A DNA stretch of 64,000 nucleotides, from assembly GCF_032999765.1 (NCBI RefSeq), contig NZ_CP136051.1, positions 1,650,417 to 1,714,416 of the forward strand. The letters run 5' to 3'. This DNA comes from Imperialibacter roseus. Lineage in GTDB: Bacteria > Bacteroidota > Bacteroidia > Cytophagales > Cyclobacteriaceae. Position 1 is the stretch's first letter, and each line of letters starts with the position of its first letter. The notes below the pieces were generated by a model. That model searched no databases and was not told the origin of the DNA. It saw only the letters and a list, made by a program, of their open reading frames with translations. Positions 43,445 through 51,299 of the stretch are shown here, piece after piece. The translations under genes and the position numbers were made by a program.

Positions 43445-44560
43445 TTGAAAAAATTCAACATCTACTCAACAGCCCTCGGGGCTACTTTGCTTCTTCTTTT
43501 ACTGATACTCTTTACCATATTCACCGGTGGGCTGTCGCAGGCTGGTTCACTCATTATAGCGTTTTTTACATTACTTGCTTTCGGCTTCAGTGGCCACGAG
43601 CAGCTGAGAGGCTATGTGTTTACCACTATGATCTTTGCCGGTGTAACCATAGCCTTGTATTACCCAGAGTATTTTCTGGTAATAGAAGGTTTCAAACTCA
43701 CCAACCTGATCATACCGCTGATCCAGATTATCATGTTCGGTATGGGCACTTCTATGAGTCTCGGCGATTTTGGTTCCATTTTTAAGTCCCCGAAAGGTGT
43801 GGTAGTTGGTGTAAGTGCGCAATTGTTGATCATGCCTTTAATTGGCTTCACGCTGGCCAAGCTCAGCAACTTTCCTCCTGAAATTGCCGCCGGAATAGTG
43901 CTCATTGGGTGCTCACCCAGCGGAGTAGCGTCTAATGTGATGGCCTACCTTGCGAAGGCTAACCTGGCACTTTCCATTACCATTACATCCATCGCAACGC
44001 TGCTGGCACCATTTACAACGCCACTGATGATGAAGTTGCTTGCCGGTGAGTTTATCGAAATTGAGGTGCTTGCGATGATGTGGAGCATTGTGAAGATGAT
44101 CATTCTTCCGATAGGAGCCGGCCTGCTTTCTAACAAATTGTTGGGTGACAAAACTAAATGGATGGACAAATTAATGCCGTTGCTTTCCATGCTGGCGATT
44201 GGGGTCATCATTGTGATTATTACAGCGGCAGGCCGGGATAGCCTTCTCGATATCGGTGGAATATTGATGGTGCTTGTACTTATTCACAATTTATTTGGGT
44301 ATACGCTTGGGTATTTTTATGCAAAGCTGCTAAAGCTCAACGAACAGGACTCAAGAACAATAGCCATAGAAGTGGGGATGCAGAATGGCGGCCTGGCCTC
44401 AGGCATAGCCAATACGCTTGGGAAAATTGGCACCATGGGACTGGCACCGGCGGTATTTGGCCCACTCATGAACATCACGGGCTCTATACTGGCTTCCTAT
44501 TGGCACAAAAGAGCCCCAAAGGGATATGAGGAACCAGAGCAGATCCCAGCAAATAATTAA
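43445..44560 (+). CDS. BASS-family (bile acid:sodium symporter fold) transporter
   Basis: 371 residues with about nine to ten membrane helices. The start is TTG at 43445 (TTG-AAA-AAA-TTC), because no nearby ATG is in frame. Landmarks are F-G-M-G-T-S-M-S-L-G-D-F near helix 3, I-G-C-S-P-S-G-V-A-S-N-V-M-A-Y-L-A (the conserved discontinuous-helix segment), and E-V-G-M-Q-N-G-G-L-A near the second crossover. Family members cotransport Na+ with organic anions. Here, between an NTF2 protein and the 2-keto-3-deoxygluconate kinase, it may import a keto-deoxy acid, in line with the related KdgT fold; that role is inferred. Confidence 0.85.
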   Translation: MKKFNIYSTALGATLLLLLLILFTIFTGGLSQAGSLIIAFFTLLAFGFSGHEQLRGYVFTTMIFAGVTIALYYPEYFLVIEGFKLTNLIIPLIQIIMFGMGTSMSLGDFGSIFKSPKGVVVGVSAQLLIMPLIGFTLAKLSNFPPEIAAGIVLIGCSPSGVASNVMAYLAKANLALSITITSIATLLAPFTTPLMMKLLAGEFIEIEVLAMMWSIVKMIILPIGAGLLSNKLLGDKTKWMDKLMPLLSMLAIGVIIVIITAAGRDSLLDIGGILMVLVLIHNLFGYTLGYFYAKLLKLNEQDSRTIAIEVGMQNGGLASGIANTLGKIGTMGLAPAVFGPLMNITGSILASYWHKRAPKGYEEPEQIPANN

Positions 44561-44588
44561 CTGATAACATCTTGAAAAAGAATTGACC

Positions 44589-45629
44589 ATGAAAAAAGTA
44601 GTAACCTTTGGTGAGATCATGTTGCGCCTTGGAACCCCTGGAGTTTTAAGGCTCTCGCAGACAACAAGTTTTGATGTAGTTTATGGCGGAGGTGAGTCAA
44701 ACGTGGCCGTATCACTTGCCAATTATGGGATTCCGGTAGACTTTGTTACCCGGCTGCCGAAAAATGACCTCGGTGAGTGTGCGTTAATGGAGATGCGCAA
44801 AAGAGGCGTTGGAACAGATAAAATTATTTTTGGCGGAGACCGACTCGGCATATACTTTCTGGAAACCGGTGCGGTGAGCAGAGGCAGTAAAGTGGTTTAC
44901 GACCGGGCTCATTCTGCGATAGCGGAAATAAAAAAGGGCATGGTTGATTGGGAGAGTGTATTTTCGGGTGCCCGGTGGTTTCACTGGACTGGCATCACAC
45001 CGGCGATATCACAAGGTGCAGCTGATGCTTGCCTGGAGGCTGTGCAAACAGCCCGCAAAATGGGCCTTACAATCTCGACGGACCTGAATTATAGGGCAAA
45101 GCTTTGGAAGTATGGAGTTGAACCTGAGGAAATCATGACAGAGCTAACCTCTTATTGCGACATCATTTTAGGCAACGAAGAGGACGCCGAAAAACACTTC
45201 GGCATCAAGCCAGACGGCCTGGACATCACCAAGCAAGGAGAGCACGTAAAGGCCGAAGCATTTCTATCGGTTTGCCAGCAAATGATGAAGAAATTTCCGA
45301 ATGCTAAGAAAGTAATCACCACGCTAAGAGGCTCCATTTCTGCGTCACACAATACCTGGGCAGGTGTGCTCTATGATGGAACGACCATGTTCAAATCCCC
45401 TGAATATCAAATTACGCATATCGTGGATAGGGTAGGTGGAGGAGACTCCTTTATGGGAGGCCTTATTTATGGTTTGCTCACTTATCCAGACGATGATCAG
45501 CATGCACTCAATTTTGCTGTGGCCGCCTCTTGCCTCAAGCATACGATTGTAGGAGATGCTAACCTGGCAACGCTTGAGGAGGTGAAGAAGTTGATGGCGG
45601 GAGATGCCTCAGGCAGAGTAGCAAGGTAA
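44589..45629 (+). CDS. kdgK: 2-keto-3-deoxygluconate kinase, PfkB/ribokinase family
   Basis: 346 residues from the ATG at 44589; the frame reaches a TTG at 44583, but the ATG starts the usual M-K-K-V-V-T-F-G-E-I-M-L-R-L. PfkB features: G-G-G-E-S-N-V-A-V-S-L-A-N-Y-G as the sugar-binding N-terminal motif, and D-R-V-G-G-G-D286-S-F-M-G-G-L with the catalytic Asp. The sequence is the KdgK type, which phosphorylates 2-keto-3-deoxygluconate (sometimes the galacto epimer) to the 6-phosphate for aldolase cleavage in the lower Entner-Doudoroff route. It is cytosolic, 28 bp after the transporter. A terminator follows. Confidence 0.88.
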   Translation: MKKVVTFGEIMLRLGTPGVLRLSQTTSFDVVYGGGESNVAVSLANYGIPVDFVTRLPKNDLGECALMEMRKRGVGTDKIIFGGDRLGIYFLETGAVSRGSKVVYDRAHSAIAEIKKGMVDWESVFSGARWFHWTGITPAISQGAADACLEAVQTARKMGLTISTDLNYRAKLWKYGVEPEEIMTELTSYCDIILGNEEDAEKHFGIKPDGLDITKQGEHVKAEAFLSVCQQMMKKFPNAKKVITTLRGSISASHNTWAGVLYDGTTMFKSPEYQITHIVDRVGGGDSFMGGLIYGLLTYPDDDQHALNFAVAASCLKHTIVGDANLATLEEVKKLMAGDASGRVAR

Positions 45630-45645
45630 CGCCCAAAGCAAAGTG

Positions 45646-45683
45646 GGGGAATCACATGTCAGTCGCATGATTCCCCTTTTTTT
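45646..45683. terminator. Terminator between convergent kdgK and lactonase genes
   Basis: GGGGAATCA (45646-45654) and TGATTCCCC (45668-45676) form a 9-bp stem with a 13-nt loop, followed by seven T on the plus strand. It ends the kdgK transcript; on the minus strand there is no U-run of equal quality. Confidence 0.88.
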
Positions 45684-45705
45684 AACCAGTGATCATAAGA
45701 CTGTG

Positions 45706-46842
45706 TTAGAACAACAAGCAAACAGGACTGGGAGCCTCTATCTCACTAACAAACTCCAGCTTGCCGCTCTTCTTGTCACGCTTAAACGAAATGATATTAT
45801 TAGATTTTTGATTAGCCACAAGCAAGTAGTCGCCGCCGGGGGATAGCGTAAAATTTCTGGGCCAGTCGCCCCGCACACCCTCATGCCCCACAAGTGTCAG
45901 GCTGCCGTTCGATGAATTGACCTGATAAACCGCTATGCTGTTGTGCCCCCTGTTGGAGGCATAAAGGAACTTTCCGTCGTCGGAAATATGTATGTCGGCG
46001 CAACTGCTGGTTTCTTCATATCCGGTGGGCAGTGTACTAATGGAGCCTGCAATTTCGTAGTGCCCCACATTGTTTTTCTTTATTTGAGTTACTGTAGACG
46101 ATAGTTCATTGACTACATATACCCAGCTACCTTTGGGATGGAAAGCCATGTGTCGTGGACCAGCTCCCGGAGCCATCGCCAGTTTGTAAGGCGCCGTTGG
46201 AACCAATTTTTCATTGTCTTTATCCAGGGTCGAAAACCAGAGTTCGTTGGTGCCCAAGTCGACTGAGATGATTGTGTTTCCCTTTGGTTCGAACCAAACA
46301 GAATGCGCATGCGGCCCCTTTTGCCTTGCGTGAGATCCTTCGCCCTCGTGTTGCAGTACGTGCAATGGGCCATCTAGCATGCCTGAGGAACCTAACCGTA
46401 GCAGCCCTACATTCCCGCTGCTATAGTTGGCCGCAAACACATAACCAGATTTGTCGATTGTTACAAAGCAAGGCGAAGCTCCTCCTGATGGCTTTTTGTC
46501 GATAAGAGACAAAGCCTCGCCATTTATCTCAAACGACGTAATGGTGCCACCGCCACCGGCATCATCTCTGTTTTCGTTGGCCGCCAACAGGTACTTGCCA
46601 TCGGGGCTTTTTGCGAGAAATGACGGGTTTTCCGACTCAGCGGCTAGCCCGAAGCTCTTCAGCTTGCCGTCAGGTTGAAGCCGGTATCGATAGATGCCCT
46701 TGCTTTCTCCACGGGTATAAGTGCCTACGTAGAAAGAGATTCCGTTCGCTATAGGCTGTCGTTCTGCTATTTCTGTAGACGACAACGTCATTAATTGAGT
46801 AAAGAGCAGAACTGCTGCACCTGTTGAAGCTTTGATGATCAT
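45706..46842 (-). CDS. Secreted lactonase-family beta-propeller (6-phosphogluconolactonase Pgl-like)
   Basis: 378 residues with an N-terminal signal-type helix (about 5-25). The seven-bladed lactonase fold shows F-Y-V-G-T-Y-T-R-G-E-S-K-G-I-Y, N-P-S-F-L-A-K-S-P-D-G-K-Y, H-A-H-S-V-W-F-E-P, G-P-R-H-M-A-F-H-P-K-G, S-N-R-G-H-N-S-I-A-V-Y and W-P-R-N-F-T-L-S-P-G-G. These are all typical of the lactonase_7 family (COG2706). The leader suggests a periplasmic enzyme opening a sugar lactone such as one made by the PQQ dehydrogenase. It is last of the DoxX-dienelactone hydrolase-lactonase minus-strand run and convergent with kdgK. Confidence 0.87.
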   Translation of the reverse strand: MIIKASTGAAVLLFTQLMTLSSTEIAERQPIANGISFYVGTYTRGESKGIYRYRLQPDGKLKSFGLAAESENPSFLAKSPDGKYLLAANENRDDAGGGGTITSFEINGEALSLIDKKPSGGASPCFVTIDKSGYVFAANYSSGNVGLLRLGSSGMLDGPLHVLQHEGEGSHARQKGPHAHSVWFEPKGNTIISVDLGTNELWFSTLDKDNEKLVPTAPYKLAMAPGAGPRHMAFHPKGSWVYVVNELSSTVTQIKKNNVGHYEIAGSISTLPTGYEETSSCADIHISDDGKFLYASNRGHNSIAVYQVNSSNGSLTLVGHEGVRGDWPRNFTLSPGGDYLLVANQKSNNIISFKRDKKSGKLEFVSEIEAPSPVCLLF

Positions 46843-46880
46843 AGAATCTGGATATAAAATTTGAGACCTACTTTTGTCGT

Positions 46881-47768
46881 TTACAGTAGATTTTCTTTAA
46901 AGAAAGCTGTAGTCCGCTCCCAGGCCAACTCAGCTGCTTCTTTGTCATATCTCGGTGTGGTATCGTTATGAAATCCATGATTCACATCAGGGTAAATGTA
47001 GGCTTTGTACGGCTTTCCGTTCGCCTTAAGCGCAGCTTCGTAAGCGGGCCAGCCTTCATTTACTCTCGTGTCCAGACCGGCATAGTGCAACATCAGTGGT
47101 GCCTTGATGTTTGGAACCAAGTCGATAGGGGGCTGTCCGCCATAAAAAGGAACCGCTGCTGACAAACCAGGAACTTTTACTGCCATCAGATTTGAAATAC
47201 TTCCTCCGAAGCAAAAGCCTACCACCCCTATTTTACCTGTACACTGCGGACTTGCAGTCAGGTAGTCATAGGCAGCGATGAAGTCTTCCAGCATTTCATC
47301 ACGGTCTCTTTTGCTTTGCAAGGCACGACCGTCGTCGTCATTTCCAGGATAGCCCCCAAGTGGTGTGAGGGCATCAGGCGCTATCGAAACAAAGCCAGCC
47401 AGAGCAGCCCTTCTCCCTACGTCTTCAATGTGTGGATTCAGCCCTCTGTTTTCGTGTACGACCACGATGCCAGGCAACTTGCCATTGGCGTTGGCAGGTC
47501 GGCTTAGCAATGCCTTTATCTTACCTCCCCCCTTCGGAGATTGATAGGTGATATACTCGGACACCAGTCGGGAGTCATTTTGAGGTATCTGAACCTTGCT
47601 TTTGTAATCCGGCATCAGGAAGCTCATCAGAGACATCACCGTTACGCCACCAATCGCATAGGTAGATAGTTTGTTCAGAAACTGTCGTCTGTCAATTCGG
47701 CTATGTGCGTAGTCGTCATAAAGGTCAAATACCTCCTGGCTAATATCTTCTTTTTTGAGTTCTTTCAT
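46881..47768 (-). CDS. Dienelactone hydrolase family protein with twin-arginine-like leader
   Basis: 295 residues from the ATG at 47768; an ATG two codons upstream is possible. About 40 residues precede a hydrophobic segment, with I-D-R-R-Q-F-L-N-K-L fitting a twin-arginine signal, so export is likely. The alpha/beta-hydrolase domain has nucleophile Cys in G-F-C-F-G-G, Asp in L-D-T-R-V-N, and His in H-G-F-H-N-D, the DLH triad. V-V-V-H-E-N-R-G-L-N contributes the oxyanion region. The substrate may be a lactone or ester. It is 38 bp before the lactonase gene and 50 bp after DoxX. Confidence 0.88.
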   Translation of the reverse strand: MKELKKEDISQEVFDLYDDYAHSRIDRRQFLNKLSTYAIGGVTVMSLMSFLMPDYKSKVQIPQNDSRLVSEYITYQSPKGGGKIKALLSRPANANGKLPGIVVVHENRGLNPHIEDVGRRAALAGFVSIAPDALTPLGGYPGNDDDGRALQSKRDRDEMLEDFIAAYDYLTASPQCTGKIGVVGFCFGGSISNLMAVKVPGLSAAVPFYGGQPPIDLVPNIKAPLMLHYAGLDTRVNEGWPAYEAALKANGKPYKAYIYPDVNHGFHNDTTPRYDKEAAELAWERTTAFFKENLL

Positions 47769-47818
47769 TAGCATAGTATTGATGAGTAGGTAGAAAAATG
47801 GTAAGGCATTGCCTCCGA

Positions 47819-48235
47819 TTATTTACCGTTTTTGAGATATCCATCAAGTGAGATTTTTCCCGGGCCAGTAAAAAACAATGCCAGAAAAGCGAAGGCAAAC
47901 AGTATTACTTTTTCCTGTTGGCTAAATTCCTGACTGAAGTGAACGGTGAAGAAGGCCGTTGCTACCGTGATAAAGGGCGGGATCAACGCTGTTCTTGTAA
48001 ATAGGCCCGCCATCACTAATATGGCACAGATTACCTCAGCGAATACTGCGAAACTCAGTGTGAAGGCTGGGCCAAAGCCGAAAGGGTCGGCAAACTTAAT
48101 TTCGTCCGGACCGAATAGCCGCATCATTTTGCCCCAGCCATGCCCGTACATGAGGGAGAAGCCGAAGGCAAGCCGCAACACAAGCAATCCATAGTCATGA
48201 AAACGAGAGGGTAGTTCAAAGCGAAGCAGGTTCAT
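47819..48235 (-). CDS. DoxX family membrane protein
   Basis: 138 residues with four membrane helices (about 16-36, 56-76, 81-100 and 110-130). The family pattern is visible: L-V-L-R-L-A-F-G-F-S-L-M-Y-G-H-G at helix 1, A-V-F-A-E-V-I-C-A-I-L-V-M-A-G-L-F-T-R at helix 2/3, and A-F-L-A-L-F-F-T-G-P-G-K-I-S-L-D. DoxX-like proteins are quinone- or redox-linked in some organisms; most are uncharacterised. First gene of a minus-strand set with dienelactone hydrolase and lactonase. Confidence 0.88.
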   Translation of the reverse strand: MNLLRFELPSRFHDYGLLVLRLAFGFSLMYGHGWGKMMRLFGPDEIKFADPFGFGPAFTLSFAVFAEVICAILVMAGLFTRTALIPPFITVATAFFTVHFSQEFSQQEKVILFAFAFLALFFTGPGKISLDGYLKNGK

Positions 48236-48422
48236 AGTTTTTAGAGTTTTGGTGAGTTACAGATTTTTTAATATCAAAGACGATGTTGCCCTTTAATTAT
48301 AAGTACCCTTCAGACGGCTTCGGTACACGCCTGGTGAAACTTTTTTACTGCTTTCATCGACTGGAGGCGCTGTTTTAGCTTCCGACGCAAGGGAAGGGCA
48401 TTTTTTAAGTCAACAGCCAGCG

Positions 48423-48941
48423 TCACTGCAAGCCAGTCTTTTTCATGTAAAACTTTGCTGTATTCGCATTTTCTTGCCACAATGCCACTGGGTACGTCCA
48501 GTATTCTTCCTCTTCGCCATAAAGAGAAATGTGTTGCTCACCCCAGCCATATTCAAACGGAACAATTTCGCCACTGCCAGGCAGCTCCACCCAACCGAGC
48601 ACAAAGGCATGTGTGAATCCGCTGGAGCCGTTTGTGAAGTGCTTTGCTTTTTGAATCCCCAGAGAGGTACCGATCGGTAGCGTGTCCATAGCTTCGCTGC
48701 CTTCAAAAAGGCCCTGATCTATCTCGATTAGTAAATAGGGGTGCTCATTTACAAAGGCATCAAGGTTTCTGACAATGACTGCCGCACGTTTCAAAACAAC
48801 AGTTGTGCCTACTATTTCGCTATAAGGCTCAAATGTTGAAACATCTGTCACCTTAGTGCTGAGAACGTAATAAAGTAAGCTGCCAAATGTCAGTATCGCT
48901 GCCAGCGCAAAGCTGAACAATAAGGCCAAGCGTTTGTTCAT
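48423..48941 (-). CDS. Hypothetical membrane-anchored or secreted protein
   Basis: 172 residues from the ATG at 48941, chosen because it gives a signal-type helix (M-N-K-R-L-A-L-L-F-S-F-A-L-A-A-I-L); the frame continues upstream into the preceding gene. The body is mixed beta with E-Y-W-T-Y-P and G-S-G-E-I-V-P-F-E-Y-G-W-G segments. No family recognised. It follows the DUF3500 gene by 19 bp on the minus strand, so the two are likely one operon. Confidence 0.6.
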   Translation of the reverse strand: MNKRLALLFSFALAAILTFGSLLYYVLSTKVTDVSTFEPYSEIVGTTVVLKRAAVIVRNLDAFVNEHPYLLIEIDQGLFEGSEAMDTLPIGTSLGIQKAKHFTNGSSGFTHAFVLGWVELPGSGEIVPFEYGWGEQHISLYGEEEEYWTYPVALWQENANTAKFYMKKTGLQ

Positions 48942-48960
48942 CCCAATTGCTGCCGATTGG

Positions 48961-50028
48961 TTAATGCTTGTGCCCCAAATAGTGCGCTTTGAGAATGTCT
49001 TCACCAAAATCGCCGCCTTTTTCTCTCCAGATGGCATGGATATGGTTGCCGTCGTTGTCGAAGCCTACGTTGTCGTATTCGATCATAAAGTCGGGCCCGT
49101 TGATGATATAGTAGTGAGGGTTTCTTGCCTCATAGCTTCCTATCCAGGCAAAATAGATGTTGTCGACTCCAGACTTCAGCAGCTTGTCATAGGCCCGCTT
49201 CGCACCCTCATGTTCCAGGTTGTCGACATACTCTTTGATCAGCCATTCCAGCAGCCCTTTTTGCTCCTTGTTCATGTCAGCGGCTTTTATGCCGTAGTAG
49301 TCGTCAATTCTTTTCGGCCCGCTAGGGCTGGTGATAATGTCTCCCGGTACTTTCTGGCTCAATGTCGCCACTTTCTTTTGCTGCTCAGTCAATGCGTTGA
49401 TCAGCAGAAAGCCATAGTCCTCTTCTTTGCTCAATACCCTGAGTCCGGCAAATTTTGTAATGCGCACCTCAGCGGGGTCGGTTCCGATAAATAGGGGGGT
49501 GAGCGAGTATTTACCATCCGCCATCGACAGGCTGATGGCTATGTGATGACCACCCAAATTAAGCCCCCAGGGTTCTTTCACATCGGGTGTGCCCCACAGA
49601 GAAATATAGTAATTCCCGTATTCCCAATCGAGTTTCTTGATTTGCGCCAGCCCCTCCTTAGAAATTTTCCCTCTGCTGAAAGTGGAGTCGTATACCATAT
49701 TCAGGATATCGTCCAGCTTCATGATGCTGGTAACCTTCAGGTAGCCCTGTGAGCTAAACAAAGTCGTGAGCACCCTGTGAAACTGGATCATGCTTTCTTC
49801 TGAAAGGTCACCGTAACGCTTACCAGGCCTTGGCACAAGGCCAACGGGCAGGTTCGTCCACTTTTCCCGGCCCGGGTCGTCGAAAGGTAAACTAATTTGC
49901 TGGAGCTCTTCTGCGCTAAGTGTTTTCAGGAAGTTTTTGGTAACACCTACAATTTCGTCAGCCGTTTGGCCGAATAGTGAGGCTGATGCAATGGTAAAAA
50001 GGGCAAGGAAGGTGAGAACAGGTTTCAT
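48961..50028 (-). CDS. DUF3500 domain secreted protein
   Basis: 355 residues with a signal peptide (1-20, ending L-F-G-Q). Family landmarks are W-T-N-L-P-V-G-L-V-P-R-P-G, Y-Y-I-S-L-W-G-T-P, W-G-L-N-L-G-G-H-H-I-A-I-S, T-P-L-F-I-G-T-D-P-A and N-H-I-H-A-I-W-R-E-K-G-G-D-F-G-E-D-I-L-K-A-H-Y. The conserved His pairs (G-G-H-H, H-I-H, H-Y-x-x-H) suggest a metal site, but function is unknown. Probably periplasmic. A small secreted hypothetical gene follows. Confidence 0.88.
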   Translation of the reverse strand: MKPVLTFLALFTIASASLFGQTADEIVGVTKNFLKTLSAEELQQISLPFDDPGREKWTNLPVGLVPRPGKRYGDLSEESMIQFHRVLTTLFSSQGYLKVTSIMKLDDILNMVYDSTFSRGKISKEGLAQIKKLDWEYGNYYISLWGTPDVKEPWGLNLGGHHIAISLSMADGKYSLTPLFIGTDPAEVRITKFAGLRVLSKEEDYGFLLINALTEQQKKVATLSQKVPGDIITSPSGPKRIDDYYGIKAADMNKEQKGLLEWLIKEYVDNLEHEGAKRAYDKLLKSGVDNIYFAWIGSYEARNPHYYIINGPDFMIEYDNVGFDNDGNHIHAIWREKGGDFGEDILKAHYLGHKH

Positions 50029-50172
50029 TGAGGGTGTTTAGGTAGTGAGTAAAAGCCCGCTCAATATAGCGCAATAAAAATTAATGCCAATCTGGTTGAT
50101 CACTCATACTCGTGAACCAAACTGGCATGAATAATGCGTGTAGCTTCCTGGTATTACCAACTTTTTAGACTT

Positions 50173-50856
50173 ATGAAAACTCATTTTTTAACAATGCTAC
50201 TTGGTGCGTTGTGCACCGGATGCGTGAGCACAGGTGTGCTTTTTCAGGATGGAAAAACGGCAGGGAAGAAGGAACTTGAAGGAGCTATCGGTATTTCTTA
50301 CAACGTGGTGCCTTCTTACACACCAGATACTGTCTCGCAAACTGTCGCCCTGAACCCCTTCAAAGTGCCTGCGCCATGGATCAATATCCAGGCGCAGTAT
50401 GGTCTGGCTGAACGACTGGATGTGGGTGGATCGTTTGGGTTTGGGCTTTTTAGTGTGGGACTCCACGGCTTCGCCAAGTATGCCCTTTTACCCAACGACG
50501 GTGTTTTTCATGTATCACTTTATGGAGGTGGGGGCTTTGCGGCCTCTACCGACAAGGTGGAAAATGGCACCGCTACATTTGCCCAGCTTGTGGGCGGCAT
50601 TCCCTTTAGCTTTGACGTTACTGAAACAAATACCCTTGTCATTCAACCGTTGTACAGCCACGATTTCTACAAGGTGAAAATTTCAGGCGACACAGTATAT
50701 GATGATCGATTCGATGCACACCTTATTCATTTGGGATTTGGTGTGATTAGAAAAAACCTCGACAAAGAGAGAGCGGTGTTTTACAACGTCACTATGAATT
50801 ATTCGCCCGTCAATAAACGGGCTTATCCTACTTTTGGGGTGGCAATCAGGCCGTAA
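50173..50856 (+). CDS. Outer-membrane lipoprotein, barrel-like, unknown
   Basis: 227 residues from the ATG at 50173 (M-K-T-H-F-L-T-M-L-L), chosen for the lipobox L-C-T-G-C at about residue 17. The mature part has alternating strands rich in G/Y/F (L-D-V-G-G-S-F-G-F-G-L-F, V-S-L-Y-G-G-G-G-F-A, I-H-L-G-F-G-V-I-R) and ends F-G-V-A-I-R-P. It resembles small outer-membrane barrels. No family recognised. It is alone on the plus strand, divergent from the DUF3500 gene. Confidence 0.65.
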   Translation: MKTHFLTMLLGALCTGCVSTGVLFQDGKTAGKKELEGAIGISYNVVPSYTPDTVSQTVALNPFKVPAPWINIQAQYGLAERLDVGGSFGFGLFSVGLHGFAKYALLPNDGVFHVSLYGGGGFAASTDKVENGTATFAQLVGGIPFSFDVTETNTLVIQPLYSHDFYKVKISGDTVYDDRFDAHLIHLGFGVIRKNLDKERAVFYNVTMNYSPVNKRAYPTFGVAIRP

Positions 50857-51299
50857 ACGGATGACGGATGGACATCACCTAGTTTGAGGCCTTTTTCTTT
50901 TGTTGAGTGAGCTTTAAATCCAAATGGCTAAAACAGGCACGGCCGTTGTTGTTGCCGCCAAAGACACCGGATACACTTGATCGGTAGCGAGACTGAGGTC
51001 TTAAGGCACCCCCCAACAACCAGACAACATTGCTTTCCTTTTTGGAACAAATCAAGCAACCTTTTTATAAAAGCACATTCACTATTCTTTGCCACTGGAG
51101 TGGTGTGAAGTCGGTTTCAAAACACGAAGGAGAGTGCTGTGAGGCGAAATTGACTCAAAATTGAGAGAAGATGACTCAAAATTGATAATAGAAACCGACG
51201 GTTTTCAGGATTTTTGGAAGTGTGATTACTGGTGACAGAATCAGACGATGTATTGAGTACAGCAGCTATGGAGCTAGTGTTGAGTAACCTTCGATACCT
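50857..51299. other. 443-bp intergenic region upstream of the kelch-caspase operon
   Basis: No supported gene. A minus-strand 64-codon frame at 51117-51311 overlaps the next start and has no leader or motif. The right half carries the structured repeats described at 51110-51199. The left half is unremarkable. The promoter of the operon should lie at about 51200-51290; a Bacteroidota -33/-7 pair could not be assigned with confidence. Confidence 0.5.
51110..51199. promoter_or_regulatory. Nested repeat control region upstream of the kelch-caspase operon
   Basis: Outer arms GTCGGTTTC (51110-51118) and GAAACCGAC (51191-51199) form a perfect 9-bp inverted repeat. Between them TGACTCAAAATTGA occurs twice, at 51151-51164 and 51172-51185, spaced exactly 21 bp. 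Direct repeats two helical turns apart are the classic site of a dimeric regulator, for example LytTR or other response regulators. The distance to the operon start (101 bp from the right arm) is reasonable. The binding factor is unknown. Confidence 0.55.

Noticed and set aside
46270-46310. GGTTCGAACC as a tRNA T-loop-like sequence
   Set aside because: It lies inside the lactonase coding frame, with no acceptor or anticodon stem around it. No tRNA was found anywhere in the window.
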